Of a stretch of 64,000 bases of DNA, positions 43,040 to 54,800 are shown piece by piece (position 1 is the first letter of the stretch; each line of letters starts with the position of its first letter). The notes beneath the pieces were generated by a model that ran no database searches, was not told where the DNA came from, and saw nothing but the letters and a program-made list of their open reading frames with translations. A program made the position numbers and the translations under genes. The stretch comes from Linanthus parryae (taxonomy: Eukaryota; Streptophyta; Magnoliopsida; Ericales; Polemoniaceae): contig JALGPY010000001.1 of NCBI GenBank assembly GCA_023055425.1, positions 117,967,057 to 118,031,056 of the forward strand. The letters run 5' to 3'.

Positions 43040-43321
43040 TGTTGAGAATCAAGGGTGCATTGAATGGACTTAGGCTTGGCGAGGAATTGGGGACGAGGAG
43101 GGGCAAAGAAACGGACCAAACAGAGGAGCAAGACGAAGAGGACAAACGAGGGAGTAGCAGGTGTTCGTGCGAACACCACGGGTGTTCGGACGAACAACTA
43201 TTGGTAGCGGCCAGAATTGTTTCTTTTTTGGTTTTAGCTGGGTTTTTGGTATTTCATTGGGCACAAGTTGTATAGTAGGCCTATATACAGGATATAGTTC
43301 GTGATCTACATTGTGTGGGTT
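43040..43321 (+). repeat. Copia LTR fragment in inverted orientation
   Basis: Starts TGTTGAGAATCAAGG and is the reverse complement of 37240-37523. It supplies the part missing from the truncated LTR at 41328-41453. Confidence 0.75.
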
Positions 43322-43405
43322 GCCGCTCTAGAATTTTGAGAGCGAGGATTATAGGTGAATTCGAGCTGAAAGCGCAGGTGCGAGGATTGGGAGCGGGAAA
43401 GAAGC

Positions 43406-46400
43406 TGCAACACCCCGCGATTCCAGGCCTAGCCCAAACCGCTAAGATGTCCCCCGCACGAGGAGTTTTACCTCATTGTGAATGGAGTAGAACGTCGGCC
43501 TCGTACCAAACCATAAAGAACAAAACTTCAAATTTAATTCAAAATCAACTTTATTACAATAAAGGGAATGACCAAACGTGGTCCTTAACATGGAAACTTG
43601 AAAACAAACCAAATTATTTGAAAAGAAACAAAAACAAGAAACTAGTGATTTATTCCGTGAGAGCTAAAGTGATTCCTTGATCCAAGCTAGTGATTTGTTT
43701 CCCCATAGCATGCAGCGGTGCTAACCTGTGGGTTTTCAAATAGACAAAGCCGACCGCAGTTTTTCCAAAAGTCAGCTTAAGCTGGGTAAGAAATACCTCA
43801 ACATGTAAACAGATGATTGGGCACATAATTCAAGAATAAGTAAAGGAAAGAGTAAAGGAAAAGAAGATTAAAGCCTTAGATTGAGATCACAAAAGCAAAC
43901 AAGAAAGGTAAAGGGATAAACTTGGATTTGACATTCCAACTCAATCTTTCTTATTAAATTCCTCTTCTGAAACTTTTCTGGCGGCCACCTGGCCACGTGC
44001 CACGGGAAAAGCTAGCTCTACTGCCCCATGAGCCCCAGAAATTAAACATTGTATGAGCAAATGCAGAGTTCCCGGCTGCCTCGGAAATAAATAACTCAGG
44101 GTTACTTCGCGGGTCTAACAAACCCTACTTCAACCCGGCAGTTGTGAAAGCCCCTCTAAATATGGCCTTCCCGCCTCAATACTGACCTATAGGACCTTAA
44201 GTGTCGACACCCCCTAAAGGTTAGCAACTCCGCTAGAGTAGTACAAGTAGGAACCCCCAAGTCCTCATGGTAGTGTAGGACTATGGGTACCAAGGGTACG
44301 CCAGAGTTTGGCTCCCAAAATCTCTTGACCAGAACGTATGGTCTTAAACAAAATAATCACCGAAGTGAGCTAAAGAACAACTCGTACAAGTTATCTTTCA
44401 CTTTACGTTACTTAGTGTCTTATGAGCATTTCTTGAAAGAAGGTAATTCTCGATCCAAACCAGGTATTCAATACCAATAAAGAAAGCAAGGATTAAAGTG
44501 CTAATCAGTTCCAAGATGAACATAACTCGTGTTTTTCAAGAGAGAGATTTCAGTTTCACACTTTGTGCCAAAGTAGACATGATTTTCAGAGTTTCAACAA
44601 ATGGATAGTACGATAATCAAAACAGTAACAAATTTGGCACATAACACATATTGGAAACTCATTTTGATGGTAGAAGAGTCGAGCATATAACTTACTTGGA
44701 TTAAAGAAAGCTCCACACACACAAGCAAGCACGAAAACTAGTACTCGTCGTACGGGTTCTCAATGAACTGATCGTCTACGAACCCTACAATAGTCGAATA
44801 ATCCTAACATTAATACACGACCAATCTCATACAACAAATGCAATTATGCCCTATATGCAAATGCAAAGAATATTTCCCCGACAAGTTCCCAATAGAATAC
44901 CCCAAATTACATTACGAAACTCTAGTATTACAAAAGAATATATAGTTATGATATTAAAGAAAAATAATAAAACTAACACAATTAGAAGTACGATTTAAAC
45001 TATTTAAATATACTTAAAAAGCTATTTACGAATAGTTATTAAGAAAAGAGTATAATATTCAAAATTGATATTAATATTAAAGAAAATTTAACTTTACTTG
45101 TTAAAAGAGTATATATTTATTTGCATAAAGAAATCTCTAGATAACACATAATGTAAAACTATATAATAACTTAGGAAATATCACTTTTATTTATTAATAA
45201 ATATTAACTTTTATTAATAAAACTATTCTTGTAAAATTACAATATAAAACAATACCACATTTGTTTTCATATTAAAATAAACTAATTAATTATAATGGTA
45301 AGTAATAGACAAAACACAAGATATAGAATAAAATAGCCAAATAAATATTAAAACAGTTTCTAGTTAACACTAGGCCTCCCCAACGTTTCTGAAAGTTACA
45401 ACAACCACCCCAAACAATTTCAAAAGATGTCGAACTACCCCACAAATCAGTTAAACCATTTGAACTCAATCTTCTTCTTCTCCTTCGCCTTACAGTGAGG
45501 GGTACAACACAAAAGTACAATCCAATTACCACCTATAAACATGCTTGACAGGGAATCGTGAAATCAGGAGTGAACGAGAACAACAAGAGGAGGTTCTAGG
45601 TGTTTACCGAATGAAGACGAAACAGGGGAGAATGACGCGGCGACGGTGGTGCTCGACCAAGTTGTCGTCGCTGCTGCTACTGCTACAATAAGGGTCGCCG
45701 GAAAAGGAGATGGCGACCGGAATTGACGAACAGGGGGGACGGCGAAGCAGGGGAGGAGACTCGCCGCTGGGTTCCCGATCGGAGCTGGGTTTCCGTCGGG
45801 TAGGAATCTGGGTCGGCGCAGAAACAGAGCCGGCGAAGGCTCTGGTTGCTCTCGGTGGTTCGTCGGACGAGAGAGGGATGAGAGGCGAGTTGGGTGGCTG
45901 CTGATCTCGCCGGAGATTGAGCAGGGGGCAGAGGCGGTGGTGTTGTCTGGCGGTGATTTCTGAAAACAGGGGCTGGGTTGCTTCCTTCGGCAAAACAGAG
46001 TGTGGGTGAGAGGGATAGCTAATGAAAGAGAAGAAGAGGTGAGTGTTGATTTAAGGTTGACAAGGCTGAAGTTGAGGGTATCGTGTGGGGTTCGTGGGAG
46101 GGAAATGGTGAACGTTGAGGAAAACGACGAGGAGAAATCAGAGAGGGTTTTTGTTCTTCCGTTGGAGTGAGAGAGAGGGGTGAGTGGGTTTACACCCACT
46201 TTTGAGAAAAGACACTTTAACCCCCACGATCACGTTTAGGAAACTACAAAATAACCCCCACAGTTAAATAAGAGATAAATCCTAACTCCAACTTTAGGAA
46301 TATTACACTAAATACCCTATTAGAAGAAATAGGGGTATTACATCACCTTCCCCTTAGAACAACGCTCCGTCCTCGAAGCGTAAAACAATAACTCTCTAGA

Positions 46401-46497
46401 GAAAACATTTTGCCTATATGCATGATGCAAGGATGAAACTAATGCACAGTAAGACGCAAGGATCATACTAAAAGCGAGCAACATATAGAGTGTTTCA
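43406..46497 (-). mobile_element. One-LTR Ty3/Gypsy fragment: LTR plus polypurine tract
   Basis: The LTR (43406-46342, minus orientation, TGTAATACCCCTA to GGGTGTTGCA) is of the Tekay/Del type. A tract reading AAGGGGAAGGTGA on the minus strand (46343-46355) lies directly before it, and 142 more bases of internal sequence run to 46497, including a CTTCGAGGACGGAGCG motif. GAAGC stands on both sides (43401-43405 and 46498-46502). A paralogous uninterrupted site lies at 304-332. So a fragment with one LTR has target-duplication-like borders. A GC-rich Pro/Ser stretch at 45564-46199 (minus) parallels that in the solo LTR. Confidence 0.7.
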
Positions 46498-46502
46498 GAA
46501 GC

Positions 46503-47480
46503 CCCTCCTAGGAGTTTTAGGTGATCTAGATCTAAACTACCAGATCCGTTTCCGATCGGGTAATCCGTCAAACACAAATTAGATCGGATCCGGGTCGAAT
46601 TCTCATAGAACCACAAAAAAAAAAAATACATAACAATAACATCAAGACAATATTTGTTTCCATGTCAATATAAACTTTACAACTCCCAATCTGACAATAA
46701 ACAATATAAAGCCATATTCAGTCACAAATCCAATCAAACTTAGCATATAAGAAAGTTGTATATAAATTATTGTTCATTGCACATAAAGTTGATGAGTTTT
46801 GTGAAGTTAGGGTTAGTGGCACCGCGCAAAAAAATGAGTTTTATGCTAGTATGCATATTTACAATTAAACATAACTTTTGGGGTTCTTTTTTTTCTTTTT
46901 TTTTTTAAATGACATCTAATCGGGTCAGATTGTCAATTCGATGTGTCTGTAGTCTATCCAAATCAGAATTCAACTCCGTTCAGGTGTTACCGTCATAATT
47001 CATATCCAAACTATTTTAAATCCGATCGAAATTGGACTTCACCCGTTCGTATATGATCACTCGGATCTCGAATATGACCGGATCGAACACCGAATACTAT
47101 TAGGTGATCTCCTCTTTTCTCAAACAACTTAATTATTATTATGTACCAACCACACGTTCTTTTAATGAATACTTCTAATCTTCCGAGTTTTCTCGTCATA
47201 AATTGTATGTTTGTTTAGAGCAAGATCTTAGCGCATAATATTGCTAACTGTAAGTACTTGGTCCAATTTTAATTTTCGCAAGACATACAAAATTGTAGTA
47301 ACCTTACAAGTGAGATATTTTACGCACCAACACCACAGTCTTTATGTGAACACATTTATTTTCTTCATTATTTGCATGTGATGGGGAATTGTTTAATATA
47401 ATAATTTTGCTAAACTATAAATAATTTTTTTCTAAAAAAAAACTATAAATCATTTGGTGTAAATTGCACTAAATCGTTGT
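46503..47480 (+). repeat. Dispersed repeat X, right copy
   Basis: Continues the target of the one-LTR fragment and matches 35170-35325 directly and 42250-43039 in reverse. No gene is present. Confidence 0.65.
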
Positions 47481-47950
47481 TCACATCTTGTATATATTTT
47501 GAGAAACTTATTCACAAAACGGTTTATAGACTTTTATTGAGAAATTGCTGTTGTTAGACTTTTATTGAGAAATTGCTGTTGTTGTCAACCGAGTTCGAAC
47601 TCAAGACCTCATGCAGAGTCTTCTAACGTTCTATTACTTGAGCTATCATTATAGCTACAACCGGTTTATAGACTTGTTGTTCATAGAACCATTATAATTT
47701 ATGAGATTTTGACCAAACCGGCCGAGGAGACGGTTTCATCATGAACCGGATCAGCGGCTGATTCACTTCTCTCATTGGATCGAAAATGTTTTTTTTTGTT
47801 GTTTTTTTTTTTTTTTTTTTTAAATAGATCGAAAATGTAATAGAGAAATGTGTAGTCGTTGAACTCTCCTAAAAAAGGGGAAAAAAAAATCAACTGAACC
47901 GGCAATAAACTAAGAGGGTTGGATGAGGCCGGTCCGTGACTTGCAGTGCC
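47481..47950. other. Intergenic stretch before the J-domain gene
   Basis: T-rich with homopolymer runs (about 47790-47821). A duplicated AGACTTTTATTGAGAAATTGCTGTTGTT occurs at about 47529-47582. The minus-strand frame of 68 codons is not supported. Confidence 0.4.
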
Positions 47951-48219
47951 AGTAGGCCTTAGGTTTGAGGGAAGGAGGACGAGGGAGGGATAGAGAGAAT
48001 AGGAATCTAGAGAGAGAGAGAAGAACAGAGCAAAGCAATTGGCTCAGCTGGCGTTACTGTTATTAAGTCTCTGCTCTGGTTTCCGCAAGTCTCTGAACAC
48101 AGACAACTCACGAGAGAGATAGAGAGAAGAGAGAAGGGCACACGCCAGACTGAATCCGTCTTGCTCCTCCGCCGTCAGATTAGCTCTCTGATCTCGCCAA
48201 ATTCCCTTTCTCGCCGGAG
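47950..48219 (+). other. Probable 5' untranslated exon of the J-domain gene
   Basis: A GA- and CT-rich leader-like stretch ends in CGCCGGAG followed by the donor GTGAGCA at 48220. Further leader exons are possible at 51372-51421 (CTGCAG before, GTAAGA after) and 51696-51822, the latter running into the start codon. The first intron (48220-51371) holds no gene that I can see. Confidence 0.5.
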
Positions 48220-51200
48220 GTGAGCACTCATTTTCCTCAATCCACAAATCAATTCATCTTGCTGGACAAGTATTTTAGGGTTTTTGAGGCACTTGATTGG
48301 TCATCCATAATCATCTGATTAACTCCAAATTAGTACCCCAAGGGTTTCAAGAATTGGATACACATGTTGGGGGCTATCTTTGTGTTTGATGTCTCCGATT
48401 GCTTGAAGTGTGCTTCTCTCCAGTAATTCATTGTGCAAATTCATGTTTAGCTGCTATCTGCAATGGGTTTGTTCGTGTTTTTACTATTTAAGTTGGGTGA
48501 ATTGCCTTTTTCATATCGTTGCCCATTTTTCCTTGCTTTATTAGTGGACACCATATTGCATGGAGTTGTTCTATATGGATACTTCACTTTTCTGTTAACC
48601 TTATTTTGTTGTTGAATTGTCTTCGCCGTCTCTGTAGTTGCACAGTCATTTCTTTTTCTTGGGTACATTGATTTGTTGTGAATCTTGTGATGCTTGTAGA
48701 GGTTTCCTGGTCTTGTGGGAGTAAAACGTGATCCCTGGTTATGTTTACAGTTAAATAGCAGTCTATGAAGATAACGTTGTTAATTGATGGAAATGGCAAC
48801 TCAATCTCTTGGCTTACCCTTATCAATTTTGTTTAGTGTTTAGGAGCTACCTCCTGTGAAACATGTATCTTCTATCAACCCAAAAAGATTAGTCTAAGTG
48901 ATAAAGGGTGACACGTGACAATAAGATTGAGAACAATTGGAAGTGAAATGTTGAGAAATTATGCCTGTGGTCCTCGTGAGAAGCTGAATAAACATCAATT
49001 TCGAAACACTAACGGGATGGTTATTTCAACTGGTTTACAAAACTTTACAACTCCTGCAGTCCACACCGTAGCTGCACTGAATGTATTATCTTTTTATTTT
49101 CTCTGACCGTTCACCCCTACTCTGAAGAAGTAATCAGGTTGTAGGAATAGGGACCTAAATTACATACGTAGGCCTGACCTTTCGACTAGAATTAGATGCC
49201 CCCTTTTCACAGGACTTGGCACTTATAACTTGTGCAGGTTCTTATCGGGAGACCCCAAAATCTGTTCCAATCCGAAACCTACTCATGAGCTTCTCCAAAA
49301 GGAAGACGGAGGCACTAGACTAAAATCTTGATATGCACAAAGATTCCACGATGTAACATTCTGTGGTGGAAAACCTTTTCGTAGATATGCACCTGCGGTT
49401 CAATTGTGCCCACGTCAAGTCAATGCCCATACTTCTTAGAAGATACGTAGTTTCCAATACACTTTATCATATATAAGGATGATAATGAGGATAAGTATGG
49501 GCAGGATTCTATTCATCGCACCATCTCCGTTGACTTCTTGTTTATCTTTTTCCTGCCTGCACTCGTTCCTTATCATTCTCCCTGCAGACCCCTATTGGTG
49601 CTGTTTAAATTATGCCCAAGGAGTTACTATAGCTCTCTATTTGAATGTAAAATGGAAGAAGCTTATACTTTCTTGACTGTCTTAGTTCTTCATACAATAG
49701 CCAATACAAGAACCTTCTTTCAAAAGCAAAATACATAGCATATCCTTAGGAGTTTAATGCAATTTTCAAAGGTTAGGTTACTGAAAGATTCATGCATATA
49801 TTAGTGTCTATTCACAATGATATAACTAAACAGAAAGAGGAGGTATTGTGTGGCGACAAAGAGAAATTCGTACACCCTTAGATCTCTTCCATTCGGTTCT
49901 GGCATCGACTCATATCCGTTTAGACATACTACCCTGGACCCTGCCATGTTAAGTTTGCACATAATGTGTGGTTCTTGCTTTAGATGTAACCTCCGTACAC
50001 AATGCTTTTAACATTTTCCTCCTAGTACAAAGACATGCCTAGAGACTAGTTCACTGATCATAATATTCAGCCACAAAATCAAACTTAAGCCATCTATCTA
50101 TAGTCTATACTTTTCAGTAGGTAAATAGGCTGGCAGTCTCCCCTCTCCTAGCTCCATTAGTTTAGTGAAGAACGTTGAAATTCTCTTATAACCTTATCTC
50201 GAACTTAATAGTCATAAAGAACCTGCAACTTATTCTCTGAAGTAAAGAATACCCAGAGATCTTGGATCGGTGCCATGTTAAACCATCCACTCAAGTATCC
50301 TCCTCTTCAGCAGTTACTATATACTCATTCAGTCATTCTGTTAAAAAAGTAGCTCTGGATTTGTTGAACTTAACTGTACAACATCTTGTAGAAGTCACAA
50401 CATCTTCAACATCTTTATCTAATGCTATTCCATACTCATTTCTAACTGCCCTATAAAGCTATACCTTCTCTAAGAACTGGCCATGACATGACATTTTAGG
50501 TTCTTGATTTGTTACCTCTTTCCGGGTTAAACTGGGAAAAGAGTCAAAAGACTAGCTGAGTGAGTTGAGTTGAATTGTTATCTAAGCCATATTATTTGGC
50601 CTTTTGCCTCCGAACACATTCCTGTTTGAATAATATATATTTCCTAGTTCACCGTTGAACTTGAGCCCTTCCCTCCAGAAATTTTCCTCCTCAAAAATGA
50701 ATATCATCCCTTTGCAAGAATGAATCTAAGATATGCTGAATTTATTTGGTTGGTATAATGATATGGTTGAGTACTTGGAAAAGAACGAACTGGAAAAACA
50801 AAAGAAGCATCAAAGTTATTATTAAAGATGTGAGTTCTTTTAATACAATTACTACTACATCTCTTTTTTCGGCAAATTATGTATATGATATGCATATACA
50901 TAATTTACTAAACGAACATTAAAATGATCTTTAGTAGAAATAGTATGTCTTGGGAGAACATTTGTATGAGATCATGTGTTGGAAAAAAGGGTCTGCAGGA
51001 AAATGGTCCATATAGCTGACCAATCCCTTTAAGCTGGAAAAGCTCTTTGACAGATTTTGCGAGAACTCCTAGACACAAAATCTTATACTTTTTTGTAAAC
51101 TACAAGTATACTCTTGCCTTTTCTTAGCAGTTGAGATGTTTATGAGTCATTTTAATTCCCTTGCTTTTAGATTCTTTCTTTTCCATTTACATTTTATTCG

Positions 51201-51822
51201 CATAGGTCTTTGGTTTTCTCTTCCAAATCTAATGCAAACTTGTTCTGCTTGAGGTAGTGTTTCATTATGTATACTAGTTCTATAGAGTTTTCTATTCTGG
51301 GCAGTTTTTGGCTATATTTCTTTGTTATGTTCTATTGTTGGAATTTGACTTCGCTATTTTCTTCACTGCAGTTCTGGTATCAAGGGTCCACATTTAGGAA
51401 AAAACCTCGCTGCAGGCCGGGGTAAGATATTATTACCTTCTTCCACTTGTAACTTCGTCCACTTGTAACTTAAGCACAACATTTTAGGCTTGACAATGTC
51501 ATTGCAGGGCTTCCTTTATGGGGTATAATTTGTCATTAAGAAATTATCATATAGTATTAATCGAGGCTTAAAGATCATGTTATAGCCTCATTTATTGGTG
51601 TTAGAGAATTACTTACTGCCCGTGTTTGCGGCTTCTTTATGTGGTTTATCGTAAAATCGGTAGTCTTTGATCATTAACATAGTGTCCATGCACAGGTACG
51701 AATTGCCTAAACTCTGCCGGCAAGTTAATGCTTTCCGTCCAATCTACATTTCAGTCTAGAGGTGATTCCCGCTAACTCAATGATGGCTTAAAGTAACACA
51801 TCTCTGGATAATATTACATGTC

Positions 51823-54800
51823 ATGGCCCGGAAGGGAAATCAACATAAGAATGGTTTAGATCGCAATTCATCAAACCACAAGAAAGAAGTTCCAGATTCA
51901 GGTTTTGGATCGCCAAATTCAAAACGGAAAGGAAAGTTGAGCCAGAGAAAGGTGGTAAGTGAGGAAGAACCACAAAGTCTTGATGGGTCAAATGCAACTG
52001 TTTCAGAAACATCAATTCAAACTGATCATGTAGTTGATGGGGAAAAGAGTGAGCTCAAGTCCAAGAAATTTACGAGAAAAGACAAACAAAGTATGGGTGC
52101 ATCGCAGGGTGTAGAGCATCCATTGACCTCTGACAGGGATTCAAGAGATTGCATAGAAAATTTTTCTGAAACAGAAGCTTCTGGATCAAAAGGAGAAAGG
52201 GGGAGACCACCTAGTAGTAATCGAGGTTCAAAGTATTCGAAAAGAAGTTCTGGTCGCCTTGCAAATGGTTTGCGAAGATATGATATGATGAGCTATATAG
52301 AGTCTTCTGACGCTCTCATATTAAGGCGTTTGAGGATTTTAACTTTGTCCATCTTGGAGACGGCTTCCAACTTCATGGAGAGACATAAGCCATTGTTTAT
52401 CTCGCTAACCACTCATGTATCACGTGTTGTTTGTTATACTAGACAGAAGATCGAATATGCATATCCAATTGTCTTGAAATGGCTCTTGAATTTAAGGAAC
52501 ACTGCTCAGAAGAAGGTCGTATATGCATATCCAATTATCCTGACATGGCTCATGCATCTAGTAAACATAGTGCTTCTTTTGGGAATGTTGTGGTTGGACT
52601 GTGCTCTCAGAGGTGTCGACTCTTTTCTACGTATGGGTACAACATCCTTCTTCTCGGTCATATGGTGCAGCATTCTGTCAATTACTGCAATGGTCGGAGT
52701 TTCCAAATTTTTAGTGGTCCTGGTAAGCCTTAGTTACACCTTTACTTTCACATTCTTTTCTTCAATTTAGGATTAAAACGTTTTTGACCTAACCCTTTTA
52801 ACTCTCCTTGCTTGCTTATGTTTTATGTTACTTTAGTTTCTGTCTATATTTCTTGAAAAAATATTTGTGTTTATTCAGGTCTTAAGTACTTTAGCTGGAC
52901 TTTTTCTTGGGCTCACCATTGCAGTTTTCATAATCGGTACTACTGGAACTGCTTTTCTGTGGTTTTATGGAAGTTTTTGGACAACATCTCTTTTCATTGG
53001 CGCTGGAGGTAATCATTTTCACCGTCTTTTAGATTCTACTAAAATCTTCTGTCTATCAATGTTTAGTTCTATTACTGAGACGGTCTGTTTTTTTCAAATG
53101 TCAGGGTTGGCCTTCATGTTGAGCCATGAGCGTCTTGCTTTGCTAATAACTACTCTATACTCTATATACTGCGCATGGGTGTATGTTGGCTGGCTTGGAT
53201 TACTTTTAGCTATGAACTTGTCTTTTGTCTCAAGTGATGTTCTGATATTCTTCCTGAAGAACAGTATGAATGATCATAGGAGGCCTCATCAATCCCATGA
53301 ACAACCAGATGGAATGCACAACCAACCGGGCTTCTATGCTCAGTCAGAGTCCCCTGAAACTGCTTCTGATCCATCAGCTGACCGTAGCCCTGGAATACCT
53401 TCAACCAGTGGGAATGATTCAGAGTTGACATCTGAAGATGAAGTTATTAGGCTGTTAAATTGTACAGATCATTATTCTGCTTTGGGCTTGTCGCGGTATG
53501 AAAATGTTGATGTATCTATACTGAAGAGGGAATATAGAAAAAAGGTCAGTTATATATTTACCTGCAGTAGATGAACATAGTCTGAATGGGTTATGCCAAT
53601 GTCATTTCAGATGCTTTCTGAATCTCTCCGTGTGTAGAAATGAAATTCTGCTTCATGTGAAATTCAGTTGTATGTATTCTAAGCATTTCATGATATGGTC
53701 CTCAGGCAATGTTGGTCCATCCTGATAAAAATATGGGCAATGAAAAAGCTGCAGATGCGTTTAAGAAGCTTCAAAATGCATATGAGGTGTAATGCTTTCC
53801 CATTTACCTATCTCTCTTCATTTTTTCCCATTCCATTTATTAAGAAGATAATGTTTACCCTTAAGTGACCAATTAGTATGATTCTTGTCATTAGGTTTTA
53901 CTTGATTCTTTGAAGCGGAAAACATATGATGACGAGTTGAGGAGGGAGGAGGTGCTGAACTATTTCCGCAGATTTCAGAATACCCCTCAAAAGGTTGATG
54001 TTATTTTAAATTGTCCTTAAATGTCTTCATAGCAGGAGCTCACGTGCATCTTTGTGGTATCCAATATTATTCCATCAATATGCATGCATTCTAGTACAAG
54101 GAATACTTTCTGTACAACACTAAATATTCTTAACTCACATGTCAGATTTTAAGATACTCTTTTGCATCTTTTATAATCCACTATGAGTTGATACTTATCC
54201 ATTACCCCATCATCACCAGGGATGTGTTAAATTTTGTTATGGTCCCCACTTATTTGTTTATTGTCCTGCTGTTGCCTATCAGCTCCCATGGTTGTCTTTG
54301 GGCAATAGTTAGTATTAGTATTAGTCACCATGATCTTTGGCTAATGCTGTAGTCTTTGAATAGTTGCCGGTGCCGCTATAGGCTGTGCTTAGGGTTGACT
54401 TCTGTTTATTACTCCCTCCGTCCCATTTTATTAGTCCACGTTTCCTAAAATGGGTATCCCACTTTATGTGTCCACTATCCATAAAAGTTACTTTTTATTA
54501 CTTCCCACCATACCCTCTTTTCAATTCTTACTGATGCAGGGAGATCCTAACACAACTTATTGGGTTTACTCTTTTAATGTTACTGATGCAAGAGCATTCT
54601 TAACAACCAAGTATACTAGTGCGTCCCTGCAAATGAAGCTTTTCTTTCCAGACTTTAACCTGCAGCTTTTGTATCTCTTTAGCTTATTACTTAGCCCCGA
54701 AGTAAGCTATGTTGTAAGGTTATATGTGTCTTTTGGTAATTAGGGTGACTGTTGTATTGGTCACTATCAATAGAGCTGTTGATGACTGCCTCTAGAAGTT

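Noticed and set aside
45564..46199. 211-codon minus-strand frame as a host gene
   Set aside because: It lies inside a Gypsy LTR. I kept it only as an LTR leader observation.
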